A stretch of 64,000 bases of DNA. Origin: RHLJ01 sp965242845 (GTDB lineage Bacteria; Bacteroidota; Rhodothermia; Balneolales; Balneolaceae). A program made the translations under genes and the position numbers. Shown in pieces: positions 25,464-35,064 of the stretch. The notes under the pieces were generated by a model, which was not told the origin of the DNA, made no database searches, and saw nothing but the letters and a program-made list of their open reading frames with translations. Positions within the stretch are counted from its first letter, which is position 1. Every line of letters starts with the position of its first letter. The stretch covers positions 62,001 through 126,000 of the forward strand of contig CBDETC010000001.1 of NCBI GenBank assembly GCA_965242845.1, read 5' to 3'.

Positions 25464-26765
25464 CTACCCTTGTCTAATCCATTTTGCAAGTTCTTTATAC
25501 GATACTTTTTTACCGTACATAAGAATTCCCACACGATAGATTTTTGCAGCAAGCCACATTAACCCTGCGAATGTACCAATCATAAGGAGTAAGGACAGGC
25601 TCCATTGCCAGAAAGGTACCTCCGTAGCCGCGATCCTGGATATCATATTGATAGGGGCGGTTAACGGGAAGAGGGAGGCAATAACTGAAACCGTAGAGTC
25701 GGGATTTTCCATTACTCTCAGATTCAGGAAGTAACCAATAAAAATTGGAATCATAACTGGAAGCATAAACTGCTGAGTGTCCTGCTCTGAATCTACCGCA
25801 GATCCAATTGCCGCAAATATGGCACTATAGATCAGGAAGCCGATAAAAAAGAACACAAAGAAGAATACAAACACAGAAGGATCAACAATAAATTGTTCCA
25901 GCGTCGATGGATCAAACGCCTGATTAGCAGCTGCTTCAGCAGCTTCAGGAGGTAGATTGCTGGTTTGTGCGTCTACAATAATTGCAGCTAAAGGAGCAGC
26001 TATGATAGAAAGACCAATATAGGATGCGATCCAAACCCCAAATTGAGTAAGAGCCAAAGCAAGGATCCCAAAAAGCTTTCCAAGCATGAGTTCAATGGGT
26101 TTTACTGAAGAAGCGATAACCTCAACAATTCGATTGGTTTTCTCTTCAATAACCCCTCTCATTAAGAGCGCCCCATATCCAAATACACCAATGAAAATCA
26201 GGAGTCCCAGTATAAAGCCAAAAACAGCACCAAATACTGCATTATCCTGCTGCTCGCCTTCTTCAGTAAGTTTGACAGGATTAACGTCGAAGCGAGATTC
26301 AAAAATCTGTCTCACTTCATCAGAAACCTCACTTCGGGCAAGTCGCTCTTCTCGAACTACATTCTGTAAATCAGTTTCTACCGTTTCAATAAAACTAAGT
26401 CCACCACTGCCTCCATAAATCAGAGAAGGTTCTTCTGTATTCTGAATTAAGGCTTCAGTAAGAACAACGAAACCATCGATATCTCCGGATAAGACATTAG
26501 CTCGAACGGTATCCATTTCCATTGTACTTAGATCGTAATAACGAACACTATCAATTGCGATAAGTCGCTCATAGAGCACACCCGTTTCGTCTACAATACC
26601 CACTCTTTTTTCTACTTCTCCATCACTTATAGAAACAACCACTATAATGGCCAGGAAAGCGACAAAGGCTAGTGGGGTAAGTAGCGTGGATAGAATAAAC
26701 GATTTGGTGCGAACACGAGTAAGATACTCACGCTTTAAGACCAGAAAAATCTTTGAGAAATTCAT
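25464..26765 (-). CDS. ABC-2 type transporter permease (NatB-like)
   Basis: 433 residues. One membrane segment near the N-terminus (SFILSTLLTPLAFVAFLAIIVVVSI), a long extracytoplasmic domain (residues about 50-175), then five further membrane segments. The motif GVIEEKTNRIVEVIASSVKPIELMLGKLFG is diagnostic of the NatB/YhaP-type permease group. It forms an exporter with the ATPase gene two bases upstream. Substrate unknown; some NatAB systems move sodium. Confidence 0.92.
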   Translation of the reverse strand: MNFSKIFLVLKREYLTRVRTKSFILSTLLTPLAFVAFLAIIVVVSISDGEVEKRVGIVDETGVLYERLIAIDSVRYYDLSTMEMDTVRANVLSGDIDGFVVLTEALIQNTEEPSLIYGGSGGLSFIETVETDLQNVVREERLARSEVSDEVRQIFESRFDVNPVKLTEEGEQQDNAVFGAVFGFILGLLIFIGVFGYGALLMRGVIEEKTNRIVEVIASSVKPIELMLGKLFGILALALTQFGVWIASYIGLSIIAAPLAAIIVDAQTSNLPPEAAEAAANQAFDPSTLEQFIVDPSVFVFFFVFFFIGFLIYSAIFAAIGSAVDSEQDTQQFMLPVMIPIFIGYFLNLRVMENPDSTVSVIASLFPLTAPINMISRIAATEVPFWQWSLSLLLMIGTFAGLMWLAAKIYRVGILMYGKKVSYKELAKWIRQG

Positions 26766-26767
26766 GT

Positions 26768-27685
26768 TTATTCCTCCTCGTTTTTGATGTTGTCTTCACC
26801 TACAGTAGCGATGAATATTTCATTTAGAGAAGGTTGAACACGCTCGAATTTGTGTATTTCAGCATGTTCCATAGCCAGTTTCAAGATATCCTGCATGGAT
26901 TGTCCGTTTAGTACCCTTATTTCGGCGAAATTAGTAGATCTATTGTTGATGCGTACATCAGTTAGCTTATCCAGGAAAGATCCGTCTCCATCGAATTCCA
27001 GATTGATTGTGTTCTCTCCAAAAGAAGCCTTCACATCTCTTAAATTCCCCTGAAGAACAGCTTTTCCTTTATTGAACAAGCATATATCGTCGCACATTTG
27101 TTCAACCTGTTCCATTCTATGAGTAGAAAAAAGGATTGTTTTACCTTCATTCTTTAACCCAATGATGACTTCTTTCAATGTTTCGCTATTGATAGGGTCT
27201 AAGCCACTGAATGGCTCATCAAAGATATAGATATCAGGATCGTGCGCGATGGTTGCAATAAACTGAATCTTTTGAGACATCCCTTTAGAAAGCTCACCTA
27301 CTTCTTTCTTTTTCCAGTCGGAGGCTTCGAAACGTTCCAACCAGAAGTCGATCGCCTTCTTTGCTTCCGAGGTATTCATGCCTTTAAGCTGAGTTAGATA
27401 GAGAAGTTGTTCACCAACTTTCATCTTTTTGTACAGGCCCCGTTCTTCGGGCATGTAGCCAATCATTTTCTGAGTTTCCGGGCTGGCTATTTGCCCATTA
27501 ATAGTGATAGAACCGCTGTCGGGTGCAAGTATATTATTGATCATTCGGATAGTTGTGGTCTTACCAGCTCCATTTGGTCCTAATAGCCCAAAAATCCGTC
27601 CTTTTTCAACCGTAAAGCTTACATCGTTCACCGCGGTATTTTTCCCGAACGCCTTCGTAACGTTCTCTACATTGATGATAACCAT
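26768..27685 (-). CDS. ABC transporter ATP-binding protein (NatA-like)
   Basis: 305 residues. Walker A GLLGPNGAGKTT, signature LSKGMSQKIQ, Walker B IYIFDEPFSGLDP, and switch His in FSTHRMEQ. The C-terminal extension contains RVQPSLNEIFIATVG, typical of exporters in this group. It is first in a two-gene operon with the permease and divergent from glgA. Confidence 0.94.
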   Translation of the reverse strand: MVIINVENVTKAFGKNTAVNDVSFTVEKGRIFGLLGPNGAGKTTTIRMINNILAPDSGSITINGQIASPETQKMIGYMPEERGLYKKMKVGEQLLYLTQLKGMNTSEAKKAIDFWLERFEASDWKKKEVGELSKGMSQKIQFIATIAHDPDIYIFDEPFSGLDPINSETLKEVIIGLKNEGKTILFSTHRMEQVEQMCDDICLFNKGKAVLQGNLRDVKASFGENTINLEFDGDGSFLDKLTDVRINNRSTNFAEIRVLNGQSMQDILKLAMEHAEIHKFERVQPSLNEIFIATVGEDNIKNEEE

Positions 27686-27819
27686 GGTCTTCTGTTAGTT
27701 GTATTTTAACTGTGCATAAAATTTTAGCAAATATCTGCTAATACTTTGCAAGATGCTTAAAGTTTTCTTATTTGTAGCCAAAATAAAGTCGTTATTACAG
27801 GCTATTAAATTTTTTTTGT

Positions 27820-29268
27820 ATGCATATAGTTCACTTGAGCGCTGAATGCTATCCAGCCGCGAAAGCAGGAGGCCTTGGGGATGTAGTTGGAGCCCTGCCT
27901 AAATACTTGAATAACCTGGGAAAAGAGTGTGAAGTTATCCTTCCCAAATATCAAACTAAATGGTTAGAAGACCAGGAGTATGAACTCGTTTGGGAGCATG
28001 AACTTCGATTGCAATTCGGAAAGGTTGATTTCCAAATACAGAAAGTCAAAGGCGATCCCCTCGGATTTCCTCTGTACGTTGTTAGTATTCCACGAAGATT
28101 TGATCGCCCTGGTATATATATTGATCCATGGTCAGGGCATGGGTATTGGGATGAGTTTGAACGTTTTGTGAGCTACCAGGTAGCAGCACTAGAATGGCTG
28201 GTTCATCGAGATAAAAAACCGGATATCATTCATTGTCATGACCATCATTCTGGGTTAGTTCCATTTATGATGAGCAATTGCTACCAGTATCAAAGCCTGT
28301 CGAATATACCTACTATTATTACCGTCCATAACGCCGAGTATCACGGGCAATATCATATCAACAAGTTTTACGATCTCCCCGAGTTCGATCATTCGAACTT
28401 AGGATTACTTGATTGGGATGGGCGGCTGAATTCATTGGCGTCCGCTTTAAAATGTGCCTGGAGAATTACCACAGTTTCTAACAGCTATATGGATGAGCTT
28501 GGACAAAGCAGTAATGGTCTGGAGCTTTTGTTCAGTCAGGAAAAAGGAAAATCCTTGGGCATAGTTAATGGAATTGATGACGAGGTGTGGGATCCTGCAA
28601 CCGATCCACTTCTTGATATTAACTTTACTGCCAGGGGTGTAAAAGGAGGAAAGCGCAAAAACAAAGAAAATTTGTGCGAGCAATTCGGGTTGAATCCAGA
28701 TGTGCCTACGATATCATTCATTGGCAGACTAGTTCGGGAAAAAGGAGCTGATATCCTGCCAGATTTGATTTCTTCCTTTATGCATGGAGATCAAGAAGTG
28801 AATTTTGTGCTTTTGGGTACCGGCGACCCAAGTCTTCATGAGATATTTACCAGAATGCAGAACGATCATGTTGGTTTCTTTGATGCTACCCTGGAATACA
28901 ATGAAAAACTAGCGCACGAAATTTATGCTGGTTCAGATTTTATTTTAATGCCTTCAAGGGTAGAGCCATGTGGTCTTAACCAGATGTATTCCATGAGATA
29001 TGGTACTGTGCCTATTGTTAGGGCAGTGGGAGGTCTTAAAGACACTGTAATTGATATATCTGAAGAAGGTGGGTATGGAATTCAATTCGAAAACTTTAAC
29101 CTGCATGAGGCGCAAGAAGCAGTGCAAAGAGCAATCGATCTTTATAGTGATAAAGAGAAGCACGCAGCCATTATTAAGAAAATTATTAAGCTCGATTTCT
29201 CTTGGGGAAAGTCGGCGAAAGAGTATATTCAAATGTATAACGAACTACTAAACTCACTCAAGTCATGA
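27820..29268 (+). CDS. glgA: glycogen synthase (GT5)
   Basis: 482 residues, ADP-glucose-dependent alpha-1,4-glucan synthase. The N-terminal starch synthase domain has the AKAGGLGDVVGALP motif (KxGGL, ADP-glucose binding), HCHDHHSG and the TVHNAEYHGQY segment. The C-terminal GT domain has SFIGRLVREKGADIL, and MPSRVEPCGLNQMYSMRYGTVPIVRAVGGLKDTV, the E-x7-E type nucleotide site. Overlaps glgC by 4 bases, so the two enzymes of ADP-glucose synthesis and use are coupled. No branching enzyme is in the window. Confidence 0.95.
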   Translation: MHIVHLSAECYPAAKAGGLGDVVGALPKYLNNLGKECEVILPKYQTKWLEDQEYELVWEHELRLQFGKVDFQIQKVKGDPLGFPLYVVSIPRRFDRPGIYIDPWSGHGYWDEFERFVSYQVAALEWLVHRDKKPDIIHCHDHHSGLVPFMMSNCYQYQSLSNIPTIITVHNAEYHGQYHINKFYDLPEFDHSNLGLLDWDGRLNSLASALKCAWRITTVSNSYMDELGQSSNGLELLFSQEKGKSLGIVNGIDDEVWDPATDPLLDINFTARGVKGGKRKNKENLCEQFGLNPDVPTISFIGRLVREKGADILPDLISSFMHGDQEVNFVLLGTGDPSLHEIFTRMQNDHVGFFDATLEYNEKLAHEIYAGSDFILMPSRVEPCGLNQMYSMRYGTVPIVRAVGGLKDTVIDISEEGGYGIQFENFNLHEAQEAVQRAIDLYSDKEKHAAIIKKIIKLDFSWGKSAKEYIQMYNELLNSLKS

Positions 29269-30539
29269 AGGATTCAGTCATCTCAATAATTTTAGGCGGT
29301 GGTAGGGGATCGCGCCTTTTTCCATTAACCGATCATCGTTCTAAACCGGCTGTGCCTGTAGGAGGTAAGTATCGATTGGTTGATATTCCAATTTCGAACT
29401 GTCTGAATTCGGATATCCGTCGAATTTATGTACTGACTCAGTTCAATTCGGCATCATTGAATAGGCATATCAAAAATGCGTTCAATTTCGATGTGTTTAG
29501 TAATGGCTTTGTGGACATACTTGCTGCAGAACAGACTGCAGATAATCCGGATTGGTTCCAGGGTACGGCAGATGCAGTTCGTCAGTCCATTCATCATATG
29601 GAAAACCATGATTATGAATATGTACTCATTCTTTCCGGTGATCAATTGTACCAAATGGATTATCGCAAAATGCTGGAGCGGCATAAGAAGAATAAGTCTC
29701 ATCTAACAGTTGCCACTATCCCCGTTGAAGCACATGATGCGACTGGTTTTGGGATCATGAAAACCAATGAAGAGGGCTTGATTGACAGCTTTGTGGAAAA
29801 ACCTTCATTAGAGGAACTGGAGAACTGGAAGTCGACTGTTCCTGAAGAATATGCATCTCAAGGCAAGCACTACCTTGCTTCTATGGGTATATATATTTTC
29901 AATCGAAAAACCCTTATTGATCTGTTCAATGAAAATCCTGATGCCACAGATTTTGGTAAGGAGATTATCCCTAAAACGCTGAACGAAGGCTTAAAAGTAA
30001 GCAGCTACGAGTTTGGAGGGTACTGGACGGATATTGGAACCATAAAGTCTTTCTTTGATGCAAATATTGCGTTGGCAGATACGGTTCCAGAGTTCAACCT
30101 GTACGATAACAACAGCTACATATATACCCGTGCTCGGCTTTTACCTGCATCAAAAGTGATGGGTACAACGATGGAGCATTGTTTGATGGCCGAAGGCTGT
30201 ATCATTGAAGCTAGTCGTATTGTTCGATCAGTGATCGGGATTCGTTCCAGAATAGCCAAAGGAACCACAGTAGAAAATTCCATCATTATGGGTAATGATT
30301 ACTTCCAGGATAAGGAGGTAATCGAAGGTGCTTCAAGCCAGAAACCTGCAATGGGGATTGGACAACGATGCTATATCAGTAATTGTATTATCGATAAGAA
30401 TGTTTGCATTGGTAATGATGTACGCATTGTAGGAGGGGATCACTTGCCTGATAGCGATGGCAAATATCACTTTACTCGAGATGGAATTGTGATCGTAAAG
30501 AAGGGGATGGTTATTCCTGACGGGACGAGTATTCAGTAA
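29265..30539 (+). CDS. glgC: glucose-1-phosphate adenylyltransferase
   Basis: 424 residues, makes ADP-glucose from glucose-1-phosphate and ATP. N-terminal nucleotidyltransferase domain: ILGGGRGSRLFPLTDHRSKPAVPVGGKYRLVDIPISNCLNS, ILSGDQLYQMDY, and the glucose-1-phosphate site FVEKPS. C-terminal left-handed beta-helix with VRSVIGIRSRIAKGTTVENSIIMG. Directly downstream of glgA with a 4-base overlap. Confidence 0.95.
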   Translation: MKDSVISIILGGGRGSRLFPLTDHRSKPAVPVGGKYRLVDIPISNCLNSDIRRIYVLTQFNSASLNRHIKNAFNFDVFSNGFVDILAAEQTADNPDWFQGTADAVRQSIHHMENHDYEYVLILSGDQLYQMDYRKMLERHKKNKSHLTVATIPVEAHDATGFGIMKTNEEGLIDSFVEKPSLEELENWKSTVPEEYASQGKHYLASMGIYIFNRKTLIDLFNENPDATDFGKEIIPKTLNEGLKVSSYEFGGYWTDIGTIKSFFDANIALADTVPEFNLYDNNSYIYTRARLLPASKVMGTTMEHCLMAEGCIIEASRIVRSVIGIRSRIAKGTTVENSIIMGNDYFQDKEVIEGASSQKPAMGIGQRCYISNCIIDKNVCIGNDVRIVGGDHLPDSDGKYHFTRDGIVIVKKGMVIPDGTSIQ

Positions 30540-30574
30540 TAGTCTCCTATTAATTCAGAAAATCAATAGGACTG

Positions 30575-31189
30575 ATGAAGAGAGGAATAGCTTTAGTGCT
30601 AATTTTGACGTTGTCGAATACACTTGTGTCTTGTGTAGAAGATAATTGTGGAGGATTCACTTCCCAGGAAGCTAGTATCGCTGAGCTGAGAGCTTCGATT
30701 GGTACGGTGTCTTCAGAAGGATTTTCTACAACTCTATCGAATGACTTTGAGATTGCTGCTATTCAAATCATTATTGAAGAGATGAACTATTCAGAAATAG
30801 CATCTAATATCCCATCTCTCTTTTTTGATAATATTGTATACGCCTGCAGCCCCCTTGAACCTACTCCAACTCAAACGATTGAATCCATAAATATCACTTC
30901 TGAGGTTTCTGTGTTTTTCGATGGAGAGGAATATCAGAGTGGAGAGAATCTTGCTGAATTGTTTAAAGTGTCGGGTTACTTGTATTCAAATGAGGAAATA
31001 ACGGTACAGGATTTTATAGGAAGACAGAAGAGTGATCTTTGGATTTTTGGGCAACAAGGTGCAAATGTAATATTTCAGTTCATTAATAAGCCTGGCAGCC
31101 TGATTAATCAGGAGTTTAGTTTCGAGTTTGAGCTTTCTGATTCAAAGAGGGTTAGTGTTCAAAGCTCTACTTTTGAAGTTCAGAACTAA
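30575..31189 (+). CDS. hypothetical lipoprotein
   Basis: 204 residues. The N-terminus MKRGIALVLILTLSNTLVSC ends in a lipobox (LVSC), so the mature protein starts with a lipidated Cys. The mature region is beta-rich with two more cysteines (near CGGF and YACSP). I do not recognise a family. It lies 35 bases after glgC and may be transcribed with it, but nothing in the sequence links it to glycogen. Confidence 0.7.
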   Translation: MKRGIALVLILTLSNTLVSCVEDNCGGFTSQEASIAELRASIGTVSSEGFSTTLSNDFEIAAIQIIIEEMNYSEIASNIPSLFFDNIVYACSPLEPTPTQTIESINITSEVSVFFDGEEYQSGENLAELFKVSGYLYSNEEITVQDFIGRQKSDLWIFGQQGANVIFQFINKPGSLINQEFSFEFELSDSKRVSVQSSTFEVQN

Positions 31190-31260
31190 CAGTTTCCGTT
31201 AATTGTATTGGATTAAGGTTTACTTAACCGCTAAGATTTAGTAGCAAAAAAGCTAGTTAT

Positions 31261-32562
31261 ATGATAAAAGGCCTTTACGAAACCCATTTAGATGTTGAGA
31301 ATCTTGAACGATCCATAAAATTCTATGGAGAAGTACTCGGCTTAAAACAATGTCATTACGAAGCGAAGCGAAGAGCAGCTTTCTTTTGGATTGGAGAGGA
31401 TAAGCAAGCCATGCTTGGTTTGTGGGAAAAGCCCAAAGAAGAAATAGAAAACCGCCATTTTGCTTTTGAGTGTGATCCCGATTGGGTGCTCAATGACTCA
31501 GTGAATTTCCTTAAGTCACATAAACTGAACTTCTGGAATTTCTTAAATGATGGCACAGAACGCCCCATGGTCTTTGCCTGGATGCCAGCTATAGCTATCT
31601 ATTTTCATGATCCTGATGGGCATTACCTGGAGTTTATAGGGATTTTGGAAGGGAAGTCCAGACCTGAACTGGGAGCGATTTCTTATGACGATTGGCTAGA
31701 GATTGAGCTAAAGGACTTAGAACTTCAGCAATTAGACCTGGATGGAGTGAATACTCTGGTCAGCTGGGCAAAAGATGAAGGGTGGAATCCTGGCAAGCAT
31801 GATTATGAGGCTTTCTACAAAGCGGACCCCGACGGTTTCTACGGCTTTTACTTTGAGGATAGACTCATCGCAGGAGGCGCAATTGTTTCCTATAGCGGTA
31901 ATTATGGCTTTATGGGCTTGTTCATTGTCCATCCAGATTTTCGTGGAAAAGGCATTGGGAATAAGCTGTGGTATTTGCGACGTAACAAACTCATTGAGCG
32001 GCTCAAAAAAGAAGCAGTAATTGGGATGGATGGTGTGGTTGCTATGCAGCCCTTTTATCAGAAAGGTGGTTTTGAAATCGCCTTTATCGATGAGCGATAT
32101 GAGTGTACCGGAAAAAGCTTCACAGTAAGTGAAAGTATATCCAATATTAAACCTGAAGAATTCGATACGATTTTGGAATATGATTCCGAATGCTTTGGCT
32201 ATGAAAGAGCACAATTCCTTTTTAATTGGCTGAAGCTTCCGGATAGCCAATTTTTCAAGTATACAAAAGGAGGGAAGCTTGAAGGCTATGCAGTTATCCG
32301 AAAAGTCGATCCCGGTTTCAAAATTGGACCATTATTCGCAAATGATAAGGCTGTAGCTGAAGAGCTATATAAAGCATGTTTGAATAGTGCTATTGGCGAT
32401 CCTGTCTATCTGGATATTCCTACTACAAATGAAGGCGCGGTAGAGTTAGTAAAAAAATACGATGCTAAATACGTATTTGAATGCGCACGAATGTATTACG
32501 GAGGTAATCCCGAAGTGGATATCAATAAAGTTTTCGGGGTTACAACCTTTGAATTAGGTTAA
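31261..32562 (+). CDS. VOC-domain / GNAT / GNAT-like fusion protein
   Basis: 433 residues in three parts. Residues 1-130 are a vicinal-oxygen-chelate (glyoxalase-like) domain: THLDVENLERSIKFYGEVLGL with His at position 9, and YFHDPDGHYLEFIGIL at its end. Residues about 150-285 are a GNAT acetyltransferase with the acetyl-CoA loop FIVHPDFRGKGIGNKLW. Residues about 290-433 are a second GNAT-like domain of the type found at the C-terminus of some acetyltransferases. A metal-dependent VOC enzyme or binding module fused to an acetyltransferase pair suggests detoxification by modification of a small molecule; the substrate is unknown. Confidence 0.82.
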   Translation: MIKGLYETHLDVENLERSIKFYGEVLGLKQCHYEAKRRAAFFWIGEDKQAMLGLWEKPKEEIENRHFAFECDPDWVLNDSVNFLKSHKLNFWNFLNDGTERPMVFAWMPAIAIYFHDPDGHYLEFIGILEGKSRPELGAISYDDWLEIELKDLELQQLDLDGVNTLVSWAKDEGWNPGKHDYEAFYKADPDGFYGFYFEDRLIAGGAIVSYSGNYGFMGLFIVHPDFRGKGIGNKLWYLRRNKLIERLKKEAVIGMDGVVAMQPFYQKGGFEIAFIDERYECTGKSFTVSESISNIKPEEFDTILEYDSECFGYERAQFLFNWLKLPDSQFFKYTKGGKLEGYAVIRKVDPGFKIGPLFANDKAVAEELYKACLNSAIGDPVYLDIPTTNEGAVELVKKYDAKYVFECARMYYGGNPEVDINKVFGVTTFELG

Positions 32563-32581
32563 GCTAAACTACTCTTATCCC

Positions 32582-34683
32582 TTATTCTGGTAATGCAAAA
32601 GCAACTACATGCTTACCATAGTGAGTGTTAAGTTTTTCACCCCCACAAGCTACAGCTATATATTGTCTGCCATTTACTTCGTAGACAGCTGGGGTTGCGA
32701 AAGCTGGAGCAGGTAGTTTATGCTCAAGTAAAAGTTCTCCGGTGAATCGGTTATAGGCTCTGAAATAACCATCCTTTGTTCCTGCAATGAATAGTAGGCC
32801 GTTTTCTGTGATTACAGGTCCTCCGTAGCTTTCACTACCAGTTTGAGGGTGTCCTAAAGCCGCAGTGAATCGGTTTCCCCTAATACAACTTGCCAGATGA
32901 ACTCCCCGGAGTTTAAATCTATGGCTGTCATAGTTCCCCATGGAGGAGATATACCTGGAAGCCCATTGCTATCCAGGAATTTATTATATCCCATGTGGCG
33001 ATACTTTGGAGCTTGTTTGTCAATATCATCTGTATTGGAAAGTCTAGTTTCTTCTTCAAACAAATAACTCACAATAGCGTCTTTTTCTTCCTTATCGAGG
33101 TGAGTAAACCCGGGCATCATCCCTTTTCCAGATTCTACAAGAGATCTTAAACCACCCTTATCGTATTTCTGATCAATGCCTATTAAAGTCGGATACCCAC
33201 TTTGAGGATTTCCTTCTCTTCCGTTTCCATGGCAAGCAGCACAATTGTTAGTATACACCAGTTCGCCAAATGGACGGGGAGTAAATGTGCTTTCGACTTC
33301 CTCCATTTGCAGAATCCACGCCATCTCATTAGAGTTCACATAAATGATACCTTTATCAGGATCGGCTGCAGCACCTCCCCATTCTGCGGCTCCATCATAA
33401 CCAGGAAATAAAAAAATCGGGTCGGTTGAAGGGGGTGCATAATCTCTTTTGTCCGCCTTTCTAAAAAGTTCCAGAAGTTCATCCCGGTTCGGAGCGTAAG
33501 GACTCACATCATCGTCTGTTAATTCGCTGGATAATCGAGCAAATGCTTTAGGTTTTACCGGAATAGGTTGAGTAGGCCATGCTTCCTCTCCAGTCAAAGT
33601 AGAAGGGGGGACGGGGACTTCCTCTATATCAAAGAGGGGTTCTCCTGTATAACGATCAAATAGGTACACATATCCTTGTTTTGTTGTCTGTGACACCGCT
33701 TTGATCCTTTTTCCATTATGAGTAACGGTAATCAAGTTCGGAGGAGCAGGCAAATCCCGGTCTAATAAATCATGATGTACAAACTGAAAATGCCATATTC
33801 GTTTTCCTGTCCTGGCATCCAAGGCAAGTAAAGTATTAGCGAATAGATTTTCACCAATTCGATCACCTCCCCAAAAATCCGGAGCCGCAGAACCAGTGGG
33901 TACATATAAAATGCCTTCTTCTGTATCTACTGTCATTCCCGCCCAGTTATTAGCAGCACCGACGTTTAAGTTTAGGTAGGCATCGGGACTCCATGTTTCA
34001 TAACCATATTCCCCCGGAAGAGGAATATTGTGAAAAGTCCATACCAGCTCTCCTGTTCTGGTGTCGAAGGCTCTTAAGTTTCCGGCAATTGCAGTAGGGC
34101 CTTCATCGAGACGCATCGGCATGTAAATCAAATTCTCGAAAACAGTACCAGGAGTATTTGAAACGATGAATTTGTCTTTGCCATGCTCGGGTAAACCTTT
34201 ATGTAGACTTATACTTCCGTTTTCACCAAAAGAAAGAACGGGTTCTCCGGTTAATGCATCAATGGCATAAAGTCGAGGCCCCATAGAATGAAGAATTCGT
34301 TTATCCGAACCATCTTCACTTTCCCAGTAGGCTACACCACGGCTTGTACTGTGCCATAGTTTTCTTGGATCACCAAAACGCCAGATTTCTTCCCCTGTTT
34401 CTGCATTTAAAGCAAATGCCTGGACGGTAGCGGTTACTCCATAAAGAATCCCATCTACAATGATTGGGTTCATTTGCATTTGGCCGCTATCAGGAGCTTC
34501 ATATACCCATGCTACTTCAATATCCTGGACGTTTTCCAAGGTAATTTGGTCAAGTGTAGAATACTGATTTCGATCAGGGCCGCCCAGGTATTCCTCCCAT
34601 TTCGTATAGTCTTTCTCTGGTGAGTTTGAACAATTAATAAATAAGACAAAAAGAAAAAGAGCGAGTGTGTGAGATAGATTCAA
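32582..34683 (-). pseudogene. PQQ-dependent quinoprotein dehydrogenase with internal cytochrome c domain, frameshifted
   Basis: The ATG-initiated part (34683 to stop at 32854) has a lipoprotein leader (LFINC) and an eight-bladed quinoprotein propeller typical of glucose/alcohol dehydrogenases (GEEIWRFGDPRKLWHSTSRGVAYWE; VWTFHNIPLPGEYGYETW). A cytochrome c heme site CAACH lies in the inserted domain (YTNNCAACHGNGREG, residues about 480). The frame ends early after WQVVLGETDSLRL. The expected continuation ALGHPQTGSESYGGPVITENG is in another frame from about 32860. Restoring one G to the GG at 32860-32861 gives a continuous protein of about 700 residues. Either a recent frameshift mutation or a base-calling error. 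Confidence 0.85.
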
Positions 34684-34736
34684 AGAAAAGAGGTTAGTTC
34701 TGTCGCAGAAGATGTTTTAAATAATTGAATAAAAAA

Positions 34737-34764
34737 AGCCCTCTCCATATAGCTGGAGAGGGCT
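34737..34764 (-). terminator. intrinsic terminator, original 3' end of sucD
   Basis: Perfect 11-bp stem (34737-34747 with 34754-34764), 6-base loop. Read on the minus strand it is followed by TTTTTTT. The nearest minus-strand gene remnant before it is the displaced sucD tail at 34796-34837, so it was the sucD terminator before the 3-kb insertion. Confidence 0.85.
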
Positions 34765-34795
34765 TCAAATCATTATCAAAAGAAACTTGCTTACG

Positions 34796-34837
34796 TAAGT
34801 AATCCTTTTAAGGTCTCACCAATATCAGCAGGGCTTT
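34796..34837 (-). pseudogene. displaced 3' fragment of sucD
   Basis: On the minus strand this encodes ...PADIGETLKGLLT followed by TAA, nearly the same as the current end of SucD (PADIGETLKGVLA). Bases 34803-34837 match 37794-37828 at 33 of 35 positions. It is the original end of sucD, separated from the rest by the integrated segment. Confidence 0.88.
34803..34837. repeat. 35-bp direct repeat, left copy (attachment-site-like)
   Basis: 33/35 identical to 37794-37828; sequence similarity ends sharply at GGGCTTT on the right side. Lies at the left boundary of the helicase-carrying segment. Repeats made from the 3' end of a conserved gene are what site-specific tyrosine recombinases leave when they integrate. 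Confidence 0.85.
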
Positions 34838-35064
34838 AATTTGGGATAATTTTTTACCTATGGAATAAATATTCCAATGTTCGTTCTAAATAAGCTTTCA
34901 AACTTATAGAAACATATTTATTTAGTATTGTGACTATATAATAAACTATGTTTATTATTCATGTTATTAGAATTATTAAGGATGCTTCTAATTTTCAAAA
35001 CAGTATAGATTTGTCTATTTAGTGGCATTCTCGCATAAAATAAAAGAATTAATTATTTCCTTTT

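Noticed and set aside
34838..35064. Possible integrase or small gene in the AT-rich left end of the cassette
   Set aside because: No frame of useful length or recognisable motif is present; only AT-rich sequence and a 7-bp dyad are seen.
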